Assembly (NCBI RefSeq): GCF_003255815.1
Contig: NC_037689.1
Span: 52,763,875-52,827,874 of the forward strand
Length of the DNA stretch: 64,000 bases
Direction of reading: 5' to 3'
From: Theropithecus gelada
Taxonomy: Eukaryota > Chordata > Mammalia > Primates > Cercopithecidae
The notes beneath the pieces were generated by a model. The model saw only the letters and a program-made list of their open reading frames with translations. It was not told where the DNA came from and made no database searches. Positions 34,871-47,500 of the stretch are shown here, one piece after another; the first letter of the stretch is position 1, and every line of letters starts with the position of its first letter. Position numbers and translations under genes: made by a program.

Positions 34871-35372
34871 AAAAAAATATTCTAGGTGCTTTTTCCTGTT
34901 GTCCTCTTTAGTAGGAAGCAACCGGAAGAAGCACGGGGAGCCTTGGTTTTCCAGAGAGCAGTGACCAGGTAAGTCTGCTCTGGGAATTCACAGTTTGCAT
35001 AAACTGTAACATTTTATACTATGATTCAAAGTTCTAGTTTGAAAAATAAGGGCCACTCAGCAGTAACTTTAACAATTGGGATTCCACCACAGAAGAGCTC
35101 TTGACTTCTGTGTGTACATTCTTTCACAGAGTGAATCCTTTCCCAGTTTCAAGTATCCCTTCCTATCTCTCACTCTGTAGTGAGTTAAGAAAGGAGAAAA
35201 AAAGACCTCCCCATTTTTCCTTTCGTGAGCACAACGACCACAAAGCCATTCCTCCTCCCCGCTGTGCAATCGAAAATGAAAAGGCTGGGTGGATGAATAG
35301 AGTCCCGAGGTTTCCTTTTCTTCTGGTGGTGCTCAAAGTTTCACTTGCAACCTGGCGCAGACTTTTCTGAAT

Positions 35373-35521
35373 TCAAGTGTACCGTGGCATCTCGCACTGC
35401 TCACAGCGATTTAGTGCTGGGTGGTTAAGAAAGGTGCAGCTATCACAATTCCATGGAGCCCCTTCGTAGTCTTCATCTCGAGGTTGTGTCCGAGGACTTT
35501 GTGTGGAGCCAGTTCGATGCT
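35373..35521 (-). CDS. TAB3: TAB3 coding exon 7 (NZF zinc finger and stop)
   Basis: The terminal coding exon completes Glu664 and encodes residues 665-712, ending EMPRYT and TGA at 35375-35373. APWNCDSCTFLNHPALNRC then EQC is a C-x2-C-x10-C-x2-C Npl4-type zinc finger. The Thr-Phe after the second Cys is the dipeptide that contacts ubiquitin in TAB2/TAB3. The acceptor CTCCCTCAG follows a C-rich tract. The 3' UTR continues in the same exon. Confidence 0.96.
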
Positions 35522-38500
35522 CTGAGGGAGGTTAGGATTAAGGGGGGTGGGGGGGAAGGTAAATAGATTAACCTTTTTCCAAGTATAATCCCAAACTGAA
35601 AAGAAAAATACCACAAAAATCAAGGGAGTTAATTGCCTACTTTAATATGTAAGCCAATTAGTAAACATATCTACTGGAAATGCATAGTTGAACAGAAAGT
35701 TGATCTTTTACTTTGTTCTAATGACTTTTTTTTTTTTTTTTTTGGCTATAAGAAGATGGATGTATGTCCAGAATAGACTGCCTTCCTAGGTCATTACCTG
35801 TAAATAGTGGAGAGTTATGCTTTATTCCAGCCAAATGAAAAAAAAAAGAGAGAGAGAAATGTTTTATAGCATGTTAAATTCTGTCGCCTCTGTAAGTTTT
35901 CCCTGACATTCAGCCCACCTTGACTTTTCCTCTCTATAGTATAATACTATCCATACTATATTAAACATCTGACTAAATGTGTGCCTTCTTCCATGACAAC
36001 TTAAGTTCTACAATATGCATGTATTTTATATTAATGGTTCATAAATAGCAGTGGCAGTTCATACCAAAGTTTTCCCCAGAACAGTGAAAAGAGAAAGATT
36101 CTACAGTTCATTTTTCATAAAGCTAAATTCATTCAGTATAAAAGACTTTTATTCTCATATTCTTTCCTACATTTTTGGCATTAAAAATCCTTCATCTATC
36201 AGTTTTTAAAAATGCCCATACCTGGCAACCTTATGTTGGTCCCCAGGATTTGATAAAGAAATCCAAATTTACATTCCTCTTAGGTCCTTAGTCCCTCTGG
36301 CTTTGTGCTCAAAAAAGCTCTTTGCATCTAGAGTTAACCTGTAATTTCTGTCTTTTAGGTCCCTATTGAGACTGAGGTCAATGAATAGGAGACTAAAGAT
36401 CTCCAGATGGAATTCACCCTGGAATCTGGGGTAACTGGAAATGGTAACTATGAACTGGAAATGAGATTAAGATCCAAGGTAAGCAACACCTTTTTAAATA
36501 GGTAACAAAAGAAACAGATCTAGGGAAGCTTTGTCAGTTACTGTTTTGGGCTAGGCATATCTTCCACTGGAAATTAACAAGCTGACTTCTAGTTTATCAA
36601 TTTGCCTTATATGACAAATGTCATAACATTCCCCAAGAGGTAAAGAGAACTGAATTTTAGACCCTGAACCTTACCCCAAGGTATGATAATGCTCAGCCTC
36701 AAACAGCAAGGTGATCTTAGCCTTACGATGTAATAGAAAATTACTGGGTTCTTCAGTCGCTTTCTATGACTATAAATAGGAGATGGGCTTGTTTCTCTTG
36801 CTTCAACTATTGCTTTTTAACTGCCAATATCACCCACCTTGTGTCTTTTGTTTGGCTCATGACTCTAAAACATGTGGATTGAATACAGTTTTCTTTTTTG
36901 TCTTATATGGAGGAATAAAGCCTTCGGTTGGAGGAAAAATGTTTACTATGCCATTTTCTTGGTTTTTTTTTGTTTTTTTGAGACAGAGTCTCGCTCTGTC
37001 GCCCAGGCTGGAGTGCAGTGGCGCTATCTCGGTTCACTGCAAGCTCCGCCTCCCGGGTTCATGCCAGTCTCCTGCCTGAGTCTCCCAGGTAGCTGGGACT
37101 ACAGGCGCCCGCCACCATGCTCGGCTAAATTTTTGTATTTTTAGTAGAGACGGGGTTTCACTGTCTTGATGGTCTTGATCTCCTGACCTCGTGATCCACC
37201 CTTCTCGGCCTCCCAAAGTGCTGGGATTACAGGCGTGAGCCACCACACCTGGCCTACTATGCCATTTTCAGAAAAGGACCTCTTTTGTCTTTACCTTTTA
37301 AAAGAACAATATGCCCAAAAACCTAACACTTAAAAAAAATTTGTATCTTACTGTTGTTGGTTTTTAATAGACATGCTCTAAAAACTCAGTGTTGCTATAA
37401 GTGTAAAATACACACCAGATTTCAAAGATTTAGTATAAAAAGGATGTAAAACATCTCCCTGATAATTTTATATTGATTTCATATTGAAATAATAGTTTCT
37501 ATATACTGAATTATATAAAATGGTAAAATTTCATCTTTGCTACTAGAAAATTTTAAATTATATATGTGGCTTACATTATATTTCTATTGGACAGCACAGC
37601 CTTAGAAACTTTGTAATTTTTTAAAGCAGAAAATAAAGGTATGGTTTTACTTATAATTCTACACAGATTAACATGTGTCTTTGGACATTCTGCACAAACT
37701 CTGGACACACAAGTACAAACCATCTGCAGCTGCTGCATGGGTGTCATGGATGTCTGCCTGTACTTTGGAGGTCACGCTAATTCTTCGGGCTTTTCTCTCA
37801 ATTGTGCAGGGGTCTGAGGAGTCTGCATAAGAAGAAACAACGCCAGAAAGAAGTGATCCAGTCTTTCAACTCCAAGAGTGAACAGGCTCACAAGATCTTT
37901 CATGCAACCCACGCAGCTGAGTGCATTTACCCTTCCTATTACTTCATGTTACCTTTTTAGCAAGGGCAAGTACCATATTTAATACTGCTTTTACAACTTA
38001 TACAGAGCAGTGGTTCTTACGACTTTTTCCATCTTCTCCAATTACATCTTGTCCCATTACTTAGAACAAATGCCCTATTTCACTGTTTTCTACTTTTTAA
38101 TGGATTAAGGGTACAAACTCAGTGATAGCAAATATATGTCAATGTGAAAGCAAAATTTGGGAAAATATACTTTAGCAAGTATCTGATTAAGCAATAATTA
38201 TTTAAAAATTATGGGTACTATCCATACAGTAAGGCTATTAGAATGATGAAATGTGATGAAAATGACAGGATTTTTTTTTTTTTTTTGAGACAGGGTCTTG
38301 TTCTGCTGTCCAGGCTGGAGTACAGTGGCACAATCATGGCTCACTGCAGCTTTGATCTCCTGGGCTCAAGTGCCTCAGCCTCCCAAGTAGCCAAGACTAC
38401 AGGTGCATGCCACTACCACGCCCAGCTAATTTTTTTAATTTTATTTTTTGTAGAGACAGGGTCTCACTATGTTGCCCAGGCTGGTCTCAAACTCCTGGCC

Positions 38501-41500
38501 TCAAGTGATCCTCCCACCTCAGCCTCCCAAAGTGTTGGTATTACAGGCAACTGTGTCTGGTGGATTTTTTAAATATAGCAGTACTTGAAAAATCAGAACC
38601 AACTCGATATTATATACTGACAACCACGTGCTCCCAAATCATTTCCTGAATTCCAGTTACCTATGTGTGCAGAAGCCCAGCAGACACTTTGCAACACAGA
38701 CAAGAACTGTAGGCATCCTAATATCTTGCTAGAATATTGTTTCTATAAATTTATAGTTTATTAGTAAGCAACCCTTTGTATTAAAAATGAAAAATGGCAG
38801 CCTTTATATTATTTGCCCTTAGGAACCAAAGAAAGATCTTGCATTTTCTAATCAATTCTGAGCTGACAGTACAACTCATCTTTGGAAATCACTGCTCCAG
38901 AATCCAAAGCATGGTGCTCAGGTACTTAAACACTCCATTGTCCAAGTAAACAAAAGCAGAGTTAATGTCTCCTTAGGCTCCAAAGAATAAGGTAAAGTTC
39001 TGTTTCTTAGATTTGCAAACTACTTCTACAGAGTCACATACCTTATCTCACTAACTCTTACAACCTTGGGAGTACTTGGCGGGATTGTCCCTCTGTGGTG
39101 CTCAGATTGCGTTTGAACAAGGTCGGGTGGCCAAGATGACCAGGACCAGTGCTCAGATTGTGGGACACCAAGGTCAGTGTGCTTGCTTGCTTACTGATGA
39201 GGATTGGGGGAACTTTCTAAGCCCACTGAAGAGCACACATACCCACTGTATTGTTTAACTACAAAGTCCAATCTGCCACTGTTATGAGTTACTAATAAGG
39301 GTTGGGAGACTTTCTAAGCCCGCTGAAGAGCACGTACACACTGTATTGCTTAACTACAAAGTTCAATCCAAAAAGGCTTGTTCCTCTGTCTCTTTCTCTC
39401 TCTTTCCTTCTGTCTCCCTCATATTCTTTCTCTAATTATCACACTTACTATTCAGATCAACTATATTCCACTTGGATTTCTGCTATATATCTGTAATAAC
39501 TCCAAGACATTTATTCAAACCAATAAACCTATTCTACCAGTAATTTGTGTTTTACTGGTTTATCTTTTTTTTTTTTTTTTTTGTATTTGAGTGGTATTGC
39601 AAGCCAATCTGTGCTAAACTATATGTACTTTTAGAAAAGGCCGATTTAGTTTCAAATACAAAATGAGAATCTGCAAGTGCTTAATGGAAAACAAACTTGA
39701 TTTTATGGAGAAAACTAAATAGCTTTTATAAATCTGATAAAAGCCTCACCAAAAAATGATAGAATTTAATTAAGTTCTACTGTTTCTAAGTTTTTAACAG
39801 AAAAAGATAAAAAAACGGGTTAAAGACAATTTGGCATATAACAGAACCATTTATACTTTCACCAATAATATATATTATTATAGAATTACAACTACTAAAT
39901 TTCTAAAATAGAAATTCATTTATAGCGAAGAGGACTGTTTGAGATGGCTTCCTAGTCTCCTTTTTATTAAAAGGGTATATATGTAGAGTATAAACTGCTT
40001 GGGGTAGGAGTCATGTTTTCCCTTTGTAACATCAAGCATCTATCTACGTAATACATAATCGAGATACGCACTGAGCATTCAATACATATTTAAGAAATTG
40101 TAACCGAAATCCCATTATAACTAACTCTAAGGGACTATCAGTTTTAGCAAATTGTATTTGAGTCAAATGAGCCATAGAAGAGAGTCTTTCAGACCAGGAA
40201 CAGTGACTTATGCCTGTAATCGCAGCACTTTGGGAGGCCGAGGCAGTAGGATCACTTCAGCCCAGGAGTTCGAGACCAGCCTGGGCAACATGGCGAAACC
40301 CTGTCTCCACAAAAAATACAAAAATTAGCCAGGTGTGGTGGTGTGCGTCTGTAGTCCCAGCTACTCGGGTGGCTGAGGCAGGAGGATGGCTTGAGCCTGG
40401 GAGGTCGAGGCTGCAATGAGCTATGATCATACCACTGCACTCCAGCCTGGGCGACAGAGCGGGACCCTGTCTCAAAACAAAAACAAACAAACAAAGTCTT
40501 TTTAGTGTAAAGGTACCTGTAGAGAGCTAGATGAAGCTTGATATTAATGGGACCACATCATGGAATATTAATGCAAGCCTTGTTCAATTCCCAGCTAAGG
40601 AGGATACCAAACAGGAACCTCCCACCTCGAATACATGGTGTTGGTCCCAAAGACAGAAGGCAAAATGACTTTTTTTTTTTTTTGGAGACAGCATCTCGCT
40701 CTGTCACCCAGGTTGGAGTGCAGTGGTGCGATCTCGGCTCACTGCAACCTCCACCTCCCAGGTTCAAGTGATTCTTCTGCCGCAGCCTCCCAAGTAGCTG
40801 GGATTACAGGTGCACGCCACCATGCCCAGCTAATTTTGGTATCTTTAGTAGACACGGGGTTTCACCCTGTTAGACAGGCTGGTCTCGAACTCCTGACCTC
40901 AAGTGATCCTCCCTCCCTGCTGGGCCTCCCAAAGTGCTGGGATTACAAGCATGAGCCACAATGCTGGCCTCAGAATGACATATTAACACGAACATCACCA
41001 TTGCTAGAAAACCACAATCTGACTATACAGGATCCTGGCAGCAGATCCATTTCATTACCCCAGGAAAATTTCTTCATATTTCTTTTTTCATGGTCTTTCA
41101 TATCTATTCCTTTGTCAAGTGTCTGTTCAAGTGTTTTACACCTTTTTTTATTGAGTTGTCTTTTTATTACTGTGTTGTAGAAATTCTTTATATACTCTGG
41201 ATACCATCCTTCATCAGATACATATTTTACAAATATTTTCTCCCAGTCTGTGGTTTGCCTTTTCATTTTCTTAATAGTGTCACTTGATGAGCAGAAGTGT
41301 AAAACTTTAATGAAGACTAATCTATCAATTGTTTTTCTTATTGCTTCCTGCGACCTGTCTAAAAACTTTTATACCTATATTGCAAAGATATTCTGTTTTG
41401 GAAGCTTTATAGTTTTAACTTTTATACTTAGGTGTATGATCTATCTCAAATTTGTGTGTATGATGTGAGGTAGAGATCAGACTGTGTGTTTCTTCCACAT

Positions 41501-44500
41501 GGATATCCAGTTCTTCCCAGCTCTGCCTGTTGAAAAAATGTTCCTTTCTCTATTGGTTGCTTTGGTGTTTTTGTCAAATATCAAATGACAGTGTGACTGG
41601 GGGGTGTAAACCTGGGCTCCCTATTCTGTTCCAGTGATCTATGTCTTTATTCCTATACCAATATCACTCTGTGGTTATTGTAGCTTTATAGTAAGTCCTG
41701 AAGTTGGTTAGTCTAAGACTTTTTTTTTTTTTTTTTTTTTTTTTGAGACAGGGTCTTGCTCTGTCACCCAGGCTGGAGTATGGTGCTGCAATCACGGCTC
41801 ACTGCAGCCTCAACCTCCTGGGCTCAAGCAATCCTACTGTCTCAGCCACCAGAATAGCTGGGACTATAAGTGAGGCTGCAGTGAGCTATTTTTAAATTAG
41901 CTCTACACTAATACACTTTTAATATACTTTTAATTATACCATGTCTGGCTAATTTTTAAATCTTTTTGTAGATGAGGTCTCATTATGTTGCCCAGGCTAG
42001 TCTCGGACTCCTGAGCTCAAGTGATCCTCCTGCCTTGGTCTCCCAAAATGCTAGGTTTACAGGTGTGAGCCATTGCACTGAGCCAGTCTAAGACTTCTGG
42101 CTGCTCTTTTTCAAGATTGTTTTGGATGTTCTAGGACTTTCTGTATTTCCATATGAATTTTATAATCAGTTTGTTAATTAAAAATGCACTACCACCTAAT
42201 GGGGTTATAATTGGTATTACACTGTATCTATACATAACCTTGTAAGAACAGGTATCTCAAAAATATTGATTCAGTTATGAACATGGTATATCACTCCATT
42301 TACTTAGGTCTTCTTAAATATCCTTTGACAATGTTTTATAGTTTTCAATGTATACATCTCTGGATAAATTTATTCCTAACTGTTACATGGTTTTTGATGG
42401 CATTGTAAATGAAATTCTCTTTTAAATTTTATTTTCTAAGTGTTTACTGATATTGTAAAAATATGTTTATATATAGACTTTGCATCCTGAGGCCTTGTTA
42501 AATTCACTTATTAGTTCTAATAGTTGTTTTTCAGTATCCTTAGGATTTTAAAAATAATTATGTCATCTGTAGTATATATAGTTTTATTTCTTCTTTTCCA
42601 ATATTTATTTATTTATTTCTCTTACTGCATGGGCTTGGAACTCCAGGTACAACGTTGAATAAAGGTGGTGAGAATAGACATCCTTGCCTTGTTCCCAATG
42701 TTAGTAAGTTCAGGATTGCATTATTTAAGTAATAATGGTAGCTAAAGGTTTTTGAAAGATGCCCTTTATGAGACTAAAAGAGTTCTTTTCTATTCTTAAT
42801 TTGTTAAAAGTTTTTGTCTGTCAGGAATGACTGTTGAATTTTGTCAAATGTTTTTCCTGTATCTGGTGAAACGATCACATGCTTTTTCTCCCTTTGTTTA
42901 ATATGGTAAATTACACTGGTTGGTTTTTTAATGCTTTTATACCAAGATTACATTCCTAAGCTAAACTCAACTTGATCATGATGTATTTTTTTTTTTTTAA
43001 TATATTGTGACTTATTATAAGTCAATGAGATAGAAAACAGAATTATGGATTTTTTGTTTCTATGTTCATGAGGGATATTGATCTGAAATTTTGTTTTCTT
43101 TTTGTGAGGGGCAGATACATAATGTCTTTACTAGGTTTTAGAATCAGAGTTCTGCTAGAGCCATAAAAAAAGACGGGGTACAACACCAACAGCGAACCCT
43201 AATATAAACTATGGACTCTGAGTGATTACGAGGTGTCAATATAAGTTCATCAATGGTAACAAACGCACCACTCTGGTGTAGGATGCTGATAATGGGGCAG
43301 GCTTTGAATTTGTGGGGGCAGGAGGTATACGGAAAATCTCTGCAACTTCCTCTCAGTAATATGAAAAGAAAATGAAAAAACAAAAAAGAAATATGGGACG
43401 CATTCCCTCCTGTATTTTCTCAAAGCATTTGTGTAAGATTGGTATTTTTACTTTCTTAAATATTTGGTAGGATTTACCCACCAGTGAATCTATCTGGATC
43501 TGGAGTTTTCTTTGTGGGGAAAATTTTGATAGTAGATTCAGTTTCTTTTATATATATATATATATATACACACATACAAACACATACTTACTAATATTTA
43601 CTGTTTTGTCTTGTTTTCAGTTTGGGTAGATTATATGGTTCAGGAAATTTGTCCACTTTATCTAAGGTGTCAAGCTGCCTGGCATAAAGATGTCCATCAC
43701 TTTCCCTTATTATCATTATCATTGTAATGGATAACCCATCTTTCACTTTTGATTGTCGTAATTTGTGTTCTCTTTTTTTTTTTTTTTTTTTTTTACAGAT
43801 CAGTCTACCTTGAAGTTTATTGATTTTGTTTACCTTTTCAAAGATCAAACTCTTGCTTTGTTATCCTTCCTTTCTTCTACTTTGTTTTTACTTTGTTCTT
43901 GTTTCTTAAGGTAGAATTTTAGATCATTGATTTTGGATATTCCTGTCTTATATGAGCATTTAAAGCTATATGCTCCCTTCTAAGCACTGCTTTATTGCAT
44001 AGGAAAGAATTCTGCCTTGCCCAAAGAGAGGTCTGGCTTTGTCCTTGGCTCAATACCTTGACATTTCCTGAGTAACGACAGTGTCTCAGGTTTGTGATAT
44101 GGTTTGGCTGTGTCCTCACCCAAATCTCATCTTGAATTCCCACGTGTTGTGGGAGGTAACTGAATCATGGGGGCAGGTCTTGTGATAGTAAGTCTCACGA
44201 GATCCGATGGTTATTATAAGGGAGAGTTTTCCTGCACAAGCTCTCTTTAAGATGTGACCTGCTCCTCCTTGCCTTCTGTGATGATTGTGAGGCCTCCCCA
44301 GCCATGTGGAATTGTAAGTCAATAAATCTCTTTCTTTTGTAAATTGCCGAGTCTTGGGTATGTCTTTATCAGCAGCGTGAAAACAGACTAATACACCACA
44401 CCTATAGGGAGTTTATGCTGAGGGATGGCTCATGGTGCATGTGTATTCCACCATTTCTAATCAACTTGGTCCTGTTTCTAGGGTAAAAACTTTCCAATGC

Positions 44501-47500
44501 ACTCCCTTAGATAGGGCAATTCCTCTAAGACAGCTCCTTGAATCAATGAACTAAAGTTTGTCTGGCGATACTTCTTTAGTAGACATTCAGGCAAAATCAA
44601 GTTTAAAGACTCTGATTTTATGAACCCAAAAGACTAAATTGATCAATGGTAACTATACACTTCAGTGACTTTCAGCAAGAAACTGCATATAATGCTGCCA
44701 AAGTGCCAAATCTGGCACTTGGCAGTCATCCACTAAGATGATTCTTTGTATCATTTTTAGAAATCAATAAAACCATTTTTTGGCCAGGTGCGGTGGCTCA
44801 CGCCTGTAATCCCAGCACTTTGGGAGGCTGTCACTTGAGGTCAAGAGTTCAAGACCAGCCTCGCCACCATGGTGAAACGCCGTCTCCACTAAAAATACAA
44901 AAATTAGCCGGGCATGGTGGTGGGTAATCCCAGCTACTCAGGAGGCTGAGACAGGAGAATCGCTTTAAGCCGGGAGGTGGAGGTTGCAGTGAGCTGAGAT
45001 CGCACCACTGCATTCCAGCCTAGGTGACGGAGTGAGTCTCCATCTCAAAAGAAATCAATAGACTGTTTTTAAATGCAGATCAGATGAAACATCCATGGTA
45101 ATATTAAACAAAAGAAGAACAGATACTGTGTTGCAACTTATAAATGAAAAAAAAAAAAACACTGTAATGAGCTTAATACACGTAGAAAACTATTCAACCA
45201 AAATTTAAATAATTAGGTCAGGTAGTATTTAGATAGAATTTATATATTCTTTAATTAAAAGTAAGTCTGATGAGATGTTAAATGTTATACTCTCTGGTAA
45301 TTTTTTTTTAAAAAATAAGGCATTCTCCACTATTCTATGTGTCTTCACAATCAATCTACCTGGAGTTGCTTAAGGCAAAAAGAATTAAAATATTAAGAAT
45401 GAGGCAGAAAGTTAATCTACATTCAATGACTACTTATTTATGAAAGAATGAATAAATGACAGGGTCTCTGTCGCCTAGGCTGGAGTGCAGTGGCACGATC
45501 TCGGCTCACTGCAACCTCCACCTCCCGGGTTCAAGTGATTCTCATGCCTCAGTCACCCGAGTAGCTGGGACTACAGGCGCGTGCTATCAGGCCTGGCTAA
45601 TTTTTGAATTTTTAGTAGAGACGGGGTTCTGCCATGTTGGCCAGGCTAGTCTCAAACTCCTGGCCTCATGTGATCCGTCCGTCTCGGCCTCCCAAAGTGC
45701 TGGGATTGCAGGCATGAGCCACTGCATCTGGCTTAAATGATTAAACGTGTAAGTTCAATTAAAATTAATTTTTTAAGATATGGAAATGCCAGTTAAACAT
45801 TTGGTATATAAAAATAAGAAGAACACATTTGATATCTTTAATTTTAAATCATTTCTATGTAACAATTATCCGGAAATGATTCCTTCAAACCTTGGTTATG
45901 TAGGATTTCTTTTGTTCTTGATGGGAAAACACCTAGTCGCTACTAATTGCTATGCTCCCCTTTTGAGTACACAGGGATTCTTTTGTTGTCTGAAAAATAA
46001 TCTTAAGTCTACTGCAAATCTAACTTTCTATTCTCACATTAGACCTTTAAAATCCTCATTATTTTATGAGAATTATCTTTTAGGGTTATAGTTTTTACAA
46101 TGCTAAGTAAATTTATAATGTTAACTATGTAATACAGCGTTTCAACTTCTGTTTGTAAAAATTATATATTCCATCAAATTACCTCTGACAGTAATTCTAA
46201 GAGTTACTAATTTCAGTACTTTTTAAAAACTAAAGTTTGGGGACATTTCATTATTGCCACATTAACACCAATATGGTAAATTTGTTGAGACCAGTAAGCA
46301 ACATGGTGACATCCCATCTCTACAAAAAATAAAAAAAATTAGCCGGGCATGGTGGTGTGTGCCTACAGTCCCAGCTACTTGGGAGGCTGAGGCAGAAGGA
46401 TCGCTTGAACCCAGAAGGTCAAGGCTGTAATAAGCCAGGATCGCACCACTGCACTCTAGCTGGGCAGCAGAATGAGACCCTGTCTGAAAAAGAATAAAAA
46501 TATGGTAACTTTATGGTGAATAAGTTAACCTCTAGTGGAAGTTTCTTCAGATATAAATGTGAAATCCCAAATTATTTTGATATTTATTTCTATCATATTT
46601 GTGACATTTTTCATACTCACCTTTTTTAGATGGCTTGGGTGGTACAATTGGGCCAGGTTCTATGTTGTCATAAAAATTATTCATGGCTTTTGGATCAAAG
46701 TTTCCTATAAAGGAAGCAAATTCATCAGGCATTTAAGAACTCTTTTTTCCTGTTATTTGATTTTTTAAAAGAAAATATGTAAATAAAACACATAAGGGAA
46801 AAAATGTTTTCCAGGATTTCAGAACTCATCACATAATTCTATCCTCCCAATGAGATTGTGTTTTCATCGCTATGAGAAAAGACCCAAGAAAACCACTACA
46901 TAGATGTATGTCTACAATGTATTACACCTAAAGGAATATTTTTCTAATTGTAAGGCTAGTCTCCTTAGGCAGGATTAGGCATGTGGGCATTTGGGGAGAT
47001 AAATGAAGAGGAGAAATGAAAGGATGGTTGAACTGTTTTCTCTTTCTGCTTTTGATTTTTAATGAACAAACCGTGAGAAAGAACACTTAAATAATGAAAG
47101 CTTTCATATTTTTCATAATTTACCTTAAAAATTCATTATAAATTGAACTATGGAAGAAGCCAAATATAAACATTTACAAGGATTAATCAAGTTATATTTT
47201 GAGACTACTGAACAACCTCAATACATGTGAAATAACATCAACAGTTTATGTATTCTTATTTTCAAGAAAAGGAGAATCTTAAATGTTAAATGTTTCCTAA
47301 AGATTTATCAATGATAAAAGGTGCCAGTTTCAGAATAGATAGAACAATACCTGAGAATTTTGTCTTGCCACAAAATTTTCACCTGTCTTCAAATGTTCAT
47401 TCCCTGGTCTAGTGTCTATTTCAGCCACATCTCCTGCCGTGTCTCCTCCAAGGCTGGTTTTGATCTAGTGCCAGTTTTGGGTGCTGCCTTCACTTCTGTG

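Larger units (their letters stand above)
31355..35372 (-). other. TAB3: TAB3 3' UTR (probable, about 4 kb)
   Basis: From the TGA down to the AATAAA pair at 31373-31382 there is no Alu or L1 insertion. Repeats resume just beyond it, with an antisense Alu at 30622-30905. Absence of repeats plus a terminal poly(A) signal fits one long 3' UTR exon. The end at about 31355 is inferred. An internal AATAAA at 33881-33876 could give a shorter form. Confidence 0.65.
41076..44000 (-). mobile_element. Old L1 ORF2 region, antisense
   Basis: Long T-rich run with L1 landmarks: GATACCATCCTTCATCAGA, TTCTCCCAGTCTGTGG, CTATTCTGTTCCAGTGATCT, GTCTTGTTTTCAGTTTGGG and TTTCAAAGATCAAACTCTTG. Interrupted by an Alu (41720-42083) and another old repeat (43090-43395). 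Microsatellite TA/CA at 43551-43585 and T-run at 43771-43794. Confidence 0.8.

Noticed and set aside
39076..39258. 60-codon frame MAGLSLCGAQ as a small gene
   Set aside because: It lies in a TAB3 intron, includes part of the 98-bp duplication, and shows no domain or initiation context to support it.
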